Origin: Lentisphaerota bacterium
GTDB taxonomy: Bacteria > Verrucomicrobiota > Lentisphaeria > Oligosphaerales > Oligosphaeraceae
Assembly (NCBI GenBank): GCA_012799755.1
Contig: JAAZKQ010000271.1
Span: 1-12,616, forward strand
Length of the DNA: 12,616 nt
Direction of reading: 5' to 3'
Shown here: positions 1 through 7,294 of the stretch, in pieces
Numbering within the stretch: the stretch's first letter is position 1
Layout of the letters: the number at the start of each line of letters is the position of its first letter
Program-made: the position numbers and the translations under genes
Notes under the pieces: generated by a model
What the model was told of the DNA's origin: nothing
The model's database searches: none
Seen by the model: only the letters and a program-made list of their open reading frames with translations

Positions 1-532
1 AGATCTATATTGGCTCTTATGTGAAGAGCATTGGACCGATGGAACTCATTGCAGCGGCGCTGGGCGAGGACTCAGGACTCATAAGGCATGATCCCATGGA
101 TTGGATAACAGGGACGCCCGGAACCGTGGGGAATGACACATTGGACTCAAGAGACTGATTGGCCGACGCCGGAGACTCTTGGAGACGCCGTTGCAGACCG
201 GTAAGCAGTCGCACATTGGTAACCGTGCCCCAGTGCGCGACACAAACGCTCGTTGAAAAACAAGCTCGGAGAGGCAAGTCAAAGAGCAAGCGCCGAAAAG
301 CGAACGTCGAAAAGCGAACGTCGAAAAGCGCAGTGGGGTTTTGTAAAGGTAAATTTTAGACCAGTGGTTGAAAAGCGCGTTCTCATCATCATAATCTGGC
401 TTGGCGAGCGCCGCAACAACAGCACTGGACTGCTCTACTACAACTTCCGAAACCACTGCGCAAAACTTGATAGGCGGCTTTCGAGGAACCTGAGCCAAAC
501 CGTACCAGTTATACACAAGAAGGACGATACAC
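1..532. other. Upstream stretch without a convincing gene
   Basis: No open frame here has a believable start, ribosome binding site and protein-like composition together. One plus frame is open from base 3 to a TGA at 156-158 and could be the last ~51 residues of a gene entering from the left. It reads fairly naturally (for example the segment ELIAAALGEDSGL), but I recognise no family. From about 250 to 375 the DNA is repetitive, with recurring GAAAAGCG words that give Lys/Arg/Ser-rich translations on plus and Phe/Ser-rich ones on minus, as expected of repeat DNA. A good Shine-Dalgarno (AAGAAGGA, 517-524) for the following gene closes the stretch. I found no convincing -35/-10 pair. Confidence 0.5.
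294..328. repeat. 14-bp tandem repeat, about 2.5 copies
   Basis: The unit CGAACGTCGAAAAG occurs twice in perfect tandem (301-314 and 315-328). It is preceded by a partial copy, CCGAAAAG, ending at 300. Related words (GTTGAAAA at 252-259, GTTGAAAAGCGC at 367-378) surround it, so the short array looks like part of a wider degenerate repeat field. Its translations are simple Lys/Arg/Ser-rich strings, which argues against coding. The style resembles dispersed AACGTCGAA-type repeats that I associate with PVC and other environmental genomes; that comparison is from memory and was not searched. Confidence 0.6.
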
Positions 533-3529
533 ATGAATATGAAACAACTCGTTGCGCTGATCGCAGTTTGTTTTTGCAATTTGCCAGCGGCCTCAGGGCT
601 TGACATCCTAACCGAAGGCCAATACAGCTTCACGCCAGATAAAATTTATTTTTCAGAAAAAGAAATCGTTGGTCAACTGATTACGGGAGTATGGGGCCGC
701 AATGAGAAAACCAAGGCTTACTATTCTTTTTTTCAGAAAAAAGCCGTATTTAACCCTGTATCGTTTGAAGGTTTTTTTGGACGCAAGTTTACCCATCAAA
801 GAGAAAACGGGACTTTGACCATTCAACACTATGTCCATGAAAGTGGTATTATTTTTACTTGGCATCTCAAAGTATTACAAACTCCGGGCGGTGGCGGCGA
901 ACTAGGTTTTTTCCTTCCTGGTAGTGTCTTGAAAGAGGACGCTAAAATTTTTATCAATAATGAACAAACAGGTGTTTTCAAGAGCGATGCCGAGAACCAA
1001 CAACATCTCGGCAGCCTCAGAAAATCAGGAAACATCGTCATTGACGGGCTGTGTAAATTGTGCTTCGATGTCAAAATCTGGCGTCCGGAGCAAATCTACG
1101 GTGTATTTGTGCAAAAATATCATGATGGCATCCGTATCATTGCTTCCTACACTTTCGGTAACGAAGACCGTGATATTCAATGGGGAATCAGCCTTGCGCT
1201 CAATGATACGCTTAATATACCAAATGAATTGTTATTTGGAGGAGAACAAATAACCACAAATAAAACCGTCGTTGCTGAAAACCAATCGGCACACATTGAG
1301 ACGCACATCGAACACCAGAATTTCGAGCTTATCCGTGAGCTTTTTCCACTACGCGAGCCCGGGAAGAAACAATTTCCGAAGTCTTTTGTAAGCGCAGGGG
1401 AAGAGATGCGGATCACACTGCAAAAAAATACCGCGGATGCGGCCACTTACCATTGGCATCTGAAAAATGAGTCTGAGCAAGTAATTGATCAAGGCACGCT
1501 CAAACTAAACGAAACAACAGTAAAATACGATTTTGTCTTCAATATGCCGAAAAATGGCTGCTACCGTTTGGAGGTTACTGATAACCACGGCTGCAAGCGC
1601 GAAGCCCTCTTTGCTGTTTTCCCGCCTCTCCCCGAGCAGCCCGTCGCAGATGGCATCCTTGGAGCAAGCGGCGTTCTAGATGGCCTGTTTGAGCTGGCTG
1701 AAATCTGCGGACTGAGCTGGCATAGATGGCATTGTGGTTACGTCAGCAGTGAAGCCGAACGCGTCTTTCGCGATGAAAAACTCGATCAGGACCTTTTAGA
1801 ACGCGGTCTGCGCATGGATGCAATGGCCGGCATGCAAACACTGGGAAGCCTGATGTCCTATCAGAATATCAACGCCATGACTGATCAGCAATATGCTGAA
1901 TTTCTTCAGTGGTGGTCAGAAAAATATCTGCCTGCACTTGTCGGACATCTGAAAGACAAGGTCACATATTATGAAGTCTTTAATGAACCGTATTACACTT
2001 TCCGTGATCACCCGCAGAGATATTTCGAGCTTCTGAAATTAAGCGATCAACTCATAAAACAAATTGCTCCTGGCAGCAAGACCGTCGGCGTCTGTGGGCC
2101 GCCCATTTCCATGGGAGATAATTTCTTCAGGAAAGTTTTTCAAGCTGGTGGCATCCACTACCTGGATGTCTTGTCATTTCATCAATATTGCTTTTCGGAT
2201 CGCCTGACCGTAAATACCGAAAAGGCATTTGAAGAATGGATTTTGCACCTGAGAAAGCTCTGCGCTGAATATGGAAGACCTGATTTGCCAATCTGGGATT
2301 CGGAAAGCTCAACAGGTATGACAGGGACACTTTACCGATTGCCGGAAAACTTACGCAAAATTGAAAAATACGAAAACGCCCTGGAGGTCTCACTTTATGA
2401 GCAGGCGGCGGCATTCAGTCGGGTTTTGACCATACATTATGCCCATCAAGTAAAATATTTCTTTCACTTGTTCAATGCCAGTCCAACGTATTCTTGTCAT
2501 ATTACCGAATTCGATGGCAGTCCGCTGCCCATAGCAGTCGCCATGGCAGCTATTCACAGACGTTTGGAAGGCTCCCAATTGGTCCACCGTGACCAACCGC
2601 ATCCCAGGGTGAAACTTTATCAGTTCCGCAAACAAGACAAGTGGGTGGCAGCGCTTTGGCTGGAAAAAATCCGCCAAAACGAACAAGCCTCGATCCACTT
2701 GCCAGAGATGATCAGTCAACTGCGTGTATATGACTTTATGGGCAATCTCCTGCAATTTGTTGCGGGCGGCTTGCAAGTGGGGCCGGAACCCATCTTTCTC
2801 GAATTTTCTGGAGAGACAAGACCGGGAAAACAATGGCATGCCACTATGGCGAACGAAGTTGATCGCGTAAAAGAATCTCTGCCTGCCGGCGTCCAACGCG
2901 CCGATGACCAGGATTGGTCCTCATATTACTATCAGATTCCTCTCCGTAATATCGCCAATCGGAGCCTGCGCGATGACGTTGCCGGCGATCAAGCAGGCGG
3001 TTTTACCGATGAGGGTATCAATGATTTACGCCAGCTGCCGTTGGGCGATCTGAAAATCCAAGGCATCCCATATCACATCGCGCATCCCGAGGAAAACAAT
3101 GGGAAGTCAATTCTGGTGATGAATGGCTATGAAAGACCTTATTTTCCCAGTGCTGCGGCACTGCCCCTGCCAGACTTGCCGCGACTGGCAAAAATACACA
3201 TTCTGCACCTCTGTACCTACGCTTATCTGCACCCTGCCGAAAAACCAGTCTACCAGCTTGAAATTATCTACGACGATGACTGGAATGAAATGATTCCCAT
3301 GCATCTGGACCGTGACATTGCCGATTGGTATCAATCCAGCCAGGCCAAGGTCAACATTGCAATGCTTAGTCAAAATGCTTTGCGCGAGGTGGCCATCTTT
3401 CACAAAGAAATTACCCTTGGGCATCCCAAAGGAGCCATGGCGCGTGTAAAAGAATTGCGCTTCCAAACTGAAAATGGGGGCGCGGCCATCCCCGTCATTC
3501 TTTCCATGACCGGCATTCTGTCAAATTGA
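533..3529 (+). CDS. Secreted multidomain clan GH-A (GH39-like) glycosidase
   Basis: This 998-residue protein probably cleaves extracellular glycans. A signal peptide spans residues 1-22, with likely cleavage after A-S-G. Residues ~24-250 are beta-rich and unassigned, and ~265-360 look like an Ig/PKD-type sandwich. A (beta/alpha)8 barrel runs from ~370 to 680 and contains the clan GH-A hallmark YYEVFNEPYY, giving acid/base Glu485. A second Glu in IWDSES (Glu591) is the expected nucleophile. A small beta domain (~685-765) follows, then a C-terminal module (~800-998) resembling carbohydrate-binding domains of PVC proteins (GGFTDEGINDLRQLPLGDL, then the IADWYQ segment). The start is chosen because AAGAAGGA sits 8 nt upstream; Met3 is an alternative. 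The gene is AT-richer than all genes to its right, especially over the first ~1.5 kb, and repeats lie on both sides, so transfer is possible. GH family and substrate cannot be fixed by eye. A pseudo-enzyme is unlikely, because both acidic residues are present. Confidence 0.8.
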   Translation: MNMKQLVALIAVCFCNLPAASGLDILTEGQYSFTPDKIYFSEKEIVGQLITGVWGRNEKTKAYYSFFQKKAVFNPVSFEGFFGRKFTHQRENGTLTIQHYVHESGIIFTWHLKVLQTPGGGGELGFFLPGSVLKEDAKIFINNEQTGVFKSDAENQQHLGSLRKSGNIVIDGLCKLCFDVKIWRPEQIYGVFVQKYHDGIRIIASYTFGNEDRDIQWGISLALNDTLNIPNELLFGGEQITTNKTVVAENQSAHIETHIEHQNFELIRELFPLREPGKKQFPKSFVSAGEEMRITLQKNTADAATYHWHLKNESEQVIDQGTLKLNETTVKYDFVFNMPKNGCYRLEVTDNHGCKREALFAVFPPLPEQPVADGILGASGVLDGLFELAEICGLSWHRWHCGYVSSEAERVFRDEKLDQDLLERGLRMDAMAGMQTLGSLMSYQNINAMTDQQYAEFLQWWSEKYLPALVGHLKDKVTYYEVFNEPYYTFRDHPQRYFELLKLSDQLIKQIAPGSKTVGVCGPPISMGDNFFRKVFQAGGIHYLDVLSFHQYCFSDRLTVNTEKAFEEWILHLRKLCAEYGRPDLPIWDSESSTGMTGTLYRLPENLRKIEKYENALEVSLYEQAAAFSRVLTIHYAHQVKYFFHLFNASPTYSCHITEFDGSPLPIAVAMAAIHRRLEGSQLVHRDQPHPRVKLYQFRKQDKWVAALWLEKIRQNEQASIHLPEMISQLRVYDFMGNLLQFVAGGLQVGPEPIFLEFSGETRPGKQWHATMANEVDRVKESLPAGVQRADDQDWSSYYYQIPLRNIANRSLRDDVAGDQAGGFTDEGINDLRQLPLGDLKIQGIPYHIAHPEENNGKSILVMNGYERPYFPSAAALPLPDLPRLAKIHILHLCTYAYLHPAEKPVYQLEIIYDDDWNEMIPMHLDRDIADWYQSSQAKVNIAMLSQNALREVAIFHKEITLGHPKGAMARVKELRFQTENGGAAIPVILSMTGILSN

Positions 3530-3600
3530 TACTCGCCGCCTAATGGCCTGTAGCCGAACGGTTGTTGTCACGCGAAGGCATGAAGGAATCTTTTTTATCC

Positions 3601-3654
3601 GCAGATTACGCAGATTAACGCAGATTGGGGCTGATCCGCCTGATCAAACTGATC
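3601..3654. repeat. GCAGATT / CTGATC short repeat cluster
   Basis: The gap between the two convergent genes holds GCAGATTA (3601-3608), CGCAGATTAA (3609-3618) and CGCAGATT (3619-3626). These are followed by CTGATC three times at exact 9-nt spacing (3631, 3640, 3649). The final ATCTGC (3652-3657) is the reverse complement of GCAGAT (3620-3625), so a 6-bp stem can form. A poly-T tract (3591-3596) precedes the cluster. It could help end transcription from either side, but it lacks the compact GC stem plus T-run of a clear intrinsic terminator. I recall similar GCAGATTA-rich repeats between genes in PVC genomes, without verification. Confidence 0.6.
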
Positions 3655-3665
3655 TGCCGCCGGTA

Positions 3666-5873
3666 TCAGTCGCGGATATTTTCCGCGCGGAAGATATAGG
3701 CGTCCTGTTCTTTCTTTGCCATGTTGTTGAAGAGGACGTTCCAGCCGCAGACACGAACTTGCAGTCCCTGGTACTTGTCCGGGTTCGCTTGGGCATCACG
3801 CAGAACAGAGGCGTCGAAGACATTGAAGTGAATGGCAATGCCATTGCGCTGCATATAGGTAAAGAGCAGTCCGCGCATGGCGGCCAAGCCATCGTCACCG
3901 GCGACCGTCGTCGGGTGGAGCATAACATCGAGGGGAAAGTCGCCGGGGAAGAGCGCCGAGTCAATGCTGGTGATGGACGAAATCATGGCGGTGACGCCCG
4001 CGCGGTCCATACCCATAGTCGGGGAGATATTCTTGGACATCTCGTCGCCGGCCAAACGCCCATCCGGCGTTGCGCCGGTCTTCACGCCCATGTCCAAGAA
4101 TTGCTTGGCTGAGTGCGCCGAGGCGACAAAGATGCCGCCGCGCCCATTGGGCCGACCATTGATTTTGCCGCCGAGGAAGCGGGCGAGGTCCTGCGCAAGG
4201 GCATCCACTTCGGCGATGCCGTTGCCGAATTTGCGAGGGTTGTGCAGCATCCGCAGGCGCAACTTCTCCTGCCCCTGCCAGTTGTTGGCGAGAATCTCGC
4301 GCAGCTGCTCCAAGCTGGGCTGTTTTGTTTCGTAGACGAGTTCCTTGACTGCCATCAGCGCATCAACGGCGGTGCCGAATCCCGCCTGGAGGATGGCGGC
4401 AAGATTGTGCACCGACCCATTGCTGAAAGCATCGCGGCCAGTTTCCAAGCTGTTGGTGATGGTCGCCGAAAAGACCTGCGCGGGACTGATGATATGCAGG
4501 TCTTTCTCAAAGTCCGTCGCGCAGGTAATGATGTTTTCGATGATGCCTTCGAGCTGCGTGAGGTAAGCCTGGTAGAAATCCTCAAAACTTTGCAGCTCAC
4601 TGAGCGCTCCGGTCTTACGGCCACAGGCCAGGCCGCTGTAGGGGTCAACGCCGTCGTTGAAGACGAATTCCAGCGGCTTGAGCATATTGATATGACCGGC
4701 GGCAGTACCGTTGGAGCGCCCCAGTGCGCCGAATTCATAACAGCCGGAGATGAAGCAGGTGCGCGCCTCTTCAGCGCTGAAGCCTTTGCTCATCATGGCG
4801 CGCCACATGCCGGGCTCGCAAAGAAAGACAAGGCTGTTGTGGCCGCGGCGAATCATGTCCAAAGCCAGGTCTATGAAGGGCTGCGGCGTGTTGGGCGACA
4901 CCTTCAACTGCAACTTCGGCGTCCAGATGCCAAGCTGGTCATAGACTTCCAGAATGAGGTAGGACAGCTCATTGATTTCACTCTCGCCGTCGGCGCGGGT
5001 GCCGCCAAAGTAGAAAGGATGCCCCCAGTAGTTGTCAATGCCTGCCCACTGCATGAGGAAGTACGCGAAGAACTCGCGGACCTGCGCCTCGCTATAACGT
5101 CCGGAATCAAGGTCGCGGCGATAATAGGGCATGACCGTGCGGTCAAGATTGCCCAGGGAACGCACCTGGAAACGGTCAATGTGCTCGCCGAACATAAAGA
5201 AGAGATAGACCAACTGCAAGACCTGATAAGTATCCTGCGGCGGGCCGTCATGCAAGGCTTGCAGGCAGGCGGCGACCGCTTCCGCGCGTGGATTGTCCCC
5301 ACGCTGAGCCAACGCCAAGTCCCGGAAACGCCGGAGCATCGCCAGAATGGCCGTATAGGTGATCTCAATGCCGTCAAAATAGGCAGCCACCTCCGGTGTA
5401 AGCGTGCCCTGCTCCTCATGCCGTCGGCGGTACTGCCGGGCGCGTTCACGCAGACCGGGGAAGCCAAGCGTGAACACCGCGTCCCAATCCGGCACCGAAT
5501 GGTCGAAGTCCTTCCACATGACGCCGGCGCTGCTCTTGTTCATGGCGTCCCACAGCTCACGGCACTGGATACGCGTGGCATTGACCTCGCGGTCCCAACG
5601 CTGAGTGAGCACACTCAAGGGCCGGTCATGGCGATTAAAACAACCAAAAGCGGGAAACCAGTCATGCTTGCTGACATCAATCTGAATCTCGCGGGCAACC
5701 AATTCAAAGGCCCGCCCCTTGACCACCGGATGCGGCGCGTCGGGCATGCCGTCAGCGAGTTCCAGGATATGCCGCTTTACCGTCGCGTTGTCCACACCGC
5801 TGTCGGCGGCAAAAGTCGGCGTCTTGAACTTGGCCTGCAAATAGGGCTTGTCAGCAGCAAAGGTATTGAACAT
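3666..5873 (-). CDS. Glycyl radical enzyme, PFL-like, substrate unknown
   Basis: A 735-residue cytoplasmic enzyme of the pyruvate formate-lyase/glycyl radical superfamily. Radical chemistry starts on a backbone glycine, passes to an active-site Cys and then to the substrate. The C-terminal glycyl loop is QVRVCGWNVLF with Gly710, 25 residues from the end as usual. The thiyl Cys is Cys378 in ISGCYEFGA, giving C-Y-E with Glu380 as likely general base. GATPDGR (600-606) is another family signature. True pyruvate formate-lyases have adjacent Cys-Cys; C-x-E is typical of dehydratases, decarboxylases and C-N lyases, so this is probably not PFL itself. The length (735) is short of many family members. 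AGGGAG lies 9 nt before the ATG. No radical-SAM activase is encoded in the window, so activation would have to come from elsewhere. The gene is probably a single transcription unit from the promoter near 5964-5991. The reaction is unknown; family membership is near certain. Confidence 0.93.
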   Translation of the reverse strand: MFNTFAADKPYLQAKFKTPTFAADSGVDNATVKRHILELADGMPDAPHPVVKGRAFELVAREIQIDVSKHDWFPAFGCFNRHDRPLSVLTQRWDREVNATRIQCRELWDAMNKSSAGVMWKDFDHSVPDWDAVFTLGFPGLRERARQYRRRHEEQGTLTPEVAAYFDGIEITYTAILAMLRRFRDLALAQRGDNPRAEAVAACLQALHDGPPQDTYQVLQLVYLFFMFGEHIDRFQVRSLGNLDRTVMPYYRRDLDSGRYSEAQVREFFAYFLMQWAGIDNYWGHPFYFGGTRADGESEINELSYLILEVYDQLGIWTPKLQLKVSPNTPQPFIDLALDMIRRGHNSLVFLCEPGMWRAMMSKGFSAEEARTCFISGCYEFGALGRSNGTAAGHINMLKPLEFVFNDGVDPYSGLACGRKTGALSELQSFEDFYQAYLTQLEGIIENIITCATDFEKDLHIISPAQVFSATITNSLETGRDAFSNGSVHNLAAILQAGFGTAVDALMAVKELVYETKQPSLEQLREILANNWQGQEKLRLRMLHNPRKFGNGIAEVDALAQDLARFLGGKINGRPNGRGGIFVASAHSAKQFLDMGVKTGATPDGRLAGDEMSKNISPTMGMDRAGVTAMISSITSIDSALFPGDFPLDVMLHPTTVAGDDGLAAMRGLLFTYMQRNGIAIHFNVFDASVLRDAQANPDKYQGLQVRVCGWNVLFNNMAKKEQDAYIFRAENIRD

Positions 5874-5963
5874 GAGGAAGAGCTCCCTGAATCACCTGTT
5901 CTCTACGCAGAGCGACGGCAAAAGCGCCTGGGGACGCCACGTCGTCGGCTTGACCTAGGCAAT

Positions 5964-5991
5964 ACTATACCAAGCCCGTTCCGTGCCCCAA
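5964..5991 (-). promoter_or_regulatory. Probable extended -10 promoter for the glycyl radical enzyme gene
   Basis: On the minus strand TGGTATAGT (5972-5964) is an extended -10 element. TTGGGG (5991-5986) sits 16 nt upstream as a weak -35. Transcription would begin near 5957, leaving a leader of ~80 nt before the ATG at 5873. A second TGGTATTAT (6017-6009) lies 45 bp further upstream without an obvious -35. The rest of the 236-bp gap (5874-6109) shows a weak CGGCA/TGCCG stem (6074-6090) just beyond the previous gene, which may weakly end the upstream operon. The promoter is supported only by consensus-like letters. Confidence 0.4.
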
Positions 5992-6109
5992 TGTCTCCCA
6001 CCGGCGAAATAATACCAAATTGTGATTGGGAAGCCACTACGCCGCCACAAATGCCCCCGCCACAAAACGCCATCGGCACAGAGCTTGCCGCTCAGCGACA
6101 ACCGTCCTC

Positions 6110-6688
6110 TCACTTGGAGCGCTTGAGATCGTAGAGTTCCCGCCTCAGCCCTTGCAATTCTTGGTTGAGCTCTCGAAGTCGCAGTCCAGACGCCTTGATC
6201 TTTTCCTTGCGTTCCGCCTGAGCGCGTATCTGTCGGTCGCGTTCGGCTTTGGCATCAGGCAACTCCAAGTCAAAGATCGGCTTTTGCGGCAAGGGCTTGA
6301 GTAATTGGCGGTGAATAGCGTCCTCCTCGGCGATCTTGGCTTGCAGATCAGCAATCTGTTTTTCAAGATCACTGATAGCCGCCGCTTTGGCCTCATCCTG
6401 TGCTTTGTTTTGCAACTTGTCTTGTATCTTCTCCTTGGTCCCAACCACATGGTCAATGCCTGCCTGCACCGTGTCGGAACCGATAATATTCTCCACAACA
6501 CTGCTCTGGCCGGTGGCGGCAGCAGCGTCCGCCGCCGCGGCCTGGCCCTCAGCAGCAGTAGCATCGCCGGGCTCCACGACCACAGTGTCCGTTTCCGCCT
6601 TGTCCCGCAAATAAAAATGCTGGTAGCCGAGATAGGCCAAAGTCAGCACCACCAGTACGAACAGGACCCAAACCAAAGATTTCCTCAT
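6110..6688 (-). CDS. Membrane-anchored coiled-coil protein, function unknown
   Basis: 192 residues. A positively charged start (MRK) leads into one hydrophobic helix (~5-22), which I read as an uncleaved membrane anchor. After it comes an Ala/Gly-rich flexible linker (~41-62). Two helical, heptad-like stretches follow: ~86-122 (KEKIQDKLQNKAQDEAKAAA onward) and ~146-190 (Lys/Arg/Glu/Leu-rich), joined by a Pro-rich turn (KPLPQKP). The bulk is probably outside the cytoplasmic membrane, as for many envelope spacers, but topology is inferred. GAGGAAG sits 6 nt before the ATG, and the gap to the upstream trmB is only 33 bp, so it is likely the last gene of the minus operon. I do not recognise a family. 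The LysM coiled-coil protein at the head of the same operon could be a functional partner. Confidence 0.75.
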   Translation of the reverse strand: MRKSLVWVLFVLVVLTLAYLGYQHFYLRDKAETDTVVVEPGDATAAEGQAAAADAAAATGQSSVVENIIGSDTVQAGIDHVVGTKEKIQDKLQNKAQDEAKAAAISDLEKQIADLQAKIAEEDAIHRQLLKPLPQKPIFDLELPDAKAERDRQIRAQAERKEKIKASGLRLRELNQELQGLRRELYDLKRSK

Positions 6689-6721
6689 TGCCCACTTCCT
6701 CTCCAGGCTTGCTCTATCATC

Positions 6722-7294
6722 CTACCCATCAGCAACGCGATAGCAAAGGTGCCTGACCTCTTTGCCCATGGCGTTCCACTGCAGCTCAAAATCCGTCTTA
6801 AGGTCACGGATATCGTCAATTCCCTCCGGATAAGGCTCATAAAATGGCATGGCAGCCAGCATCTGCAACCACTCGTCAAAATAAGGCCGGTGGTCGGTCG
6901 AAAGGTGCAGTATAGCACCCGCTTTGAGAATGCGCCGCAGCCGGCAGAGAAATTCCGTGCAGACCAGCCGGCGCACTTGGTGCCGCGCTTTCGGCCACGG
7001 GTCCGGACAAAGCAGGTGCAGTCGGTCAACGGACGCCGGCGGTAGTTGGAAAGACACCAGCTGGCCGCTCTCCGCTCGCAGCAGCGAGAGGTTGTCCAAT
7101 CCACGACTTTTACGCTTGGCCTCCAAGCGTCGCAGTCGTCCAATCATCACGTCGCTGCCCAGAATGACGCGCTCCGGGTAGCGCTGAGCCAACGCGAGGG
7201 TAAAGCGGCCCTTGCCGCAACCCATGTCCAACTCCACCTGGGCCGCCGATGGTACGGGATGGAGGTGGTAGGTATTGGTGAGCAGGTGGATCAT
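6722..7294 (-). CDS. trmB: tRNA (guanine-N7-)-methyltransferase TrmB
   Basis: This enzyme transfers a methyl group from S-adenosylmethionine to N7 of guanine-46 in the tRNA variable loop. The SAM-binding loop is ELDMGCGKGRF (residues 21-31). The TrmB signature CPDPWPKARH (96-105) and the C-terminal TDFE (167-170) are both intact. At 190 residues it is somewhat shorter than usual (about 210-240); the deficit is at the N terminus, before the SAM motif, a region that varies in the family. The start codon is fixed by context: ATGA at 7294-7291 fuses its ATG with the TGA of the upstream aminotransferase, a classic coupled junction. The gene lies inside a five-gene minus-strand operon, so its expression probably follows the LysM/regulator promoter. 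Confidence 0.93.
   Translation of the reverse strand: MIHLLTNTYHLHPVPSAAQVELDMGCGKGRFTLALAQRYPERVILGSDVMIGRLRRLEAKRKSRGLDNLSLLRAESGQLVSFQLPPASVDRLHLLCPDPWPKARHQVRRLVCTEFLCRLRRILKAGAILHLSTDHRPYFDEWLQMLAAMPFYEPYPEGIDDIRDLKTDFELQWNAMGKEVRHLCYRVADG

Noticed and set aside
467..514. TTGATA (467-472) with TTATAC (509-514) as a promoter for the glycosidase gene
   Set aside because: The spacing of 36 nt is far from the usual 16-18, and no better partner hexamer was found.
79..633. 184-codon minus frame across the upstream stretch and the start of the glycosidase gene
   Set aside because: It overlaps the well-supported signal peptide and ribosome site of the plus gene, crosses the tandem repeat field, and has no recognisable domain or ribosome site.
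3671..3687. Perfect CGCGGA/TCCGCG stem at the end of the glycyl radical enzyme gene as a terminator
   Set aside because: It lies in the last codons and stop-proximal DNA, and no T-run follows on the minus strand.
4113..6134. 673-codon plus frame antisense to the glycyl radical enzyme
   Set aside because: It is the mirror of a gene with intact catalytic motifs. Its translation shows no family features, and long antisense frames are expected in GC-rich DNA.
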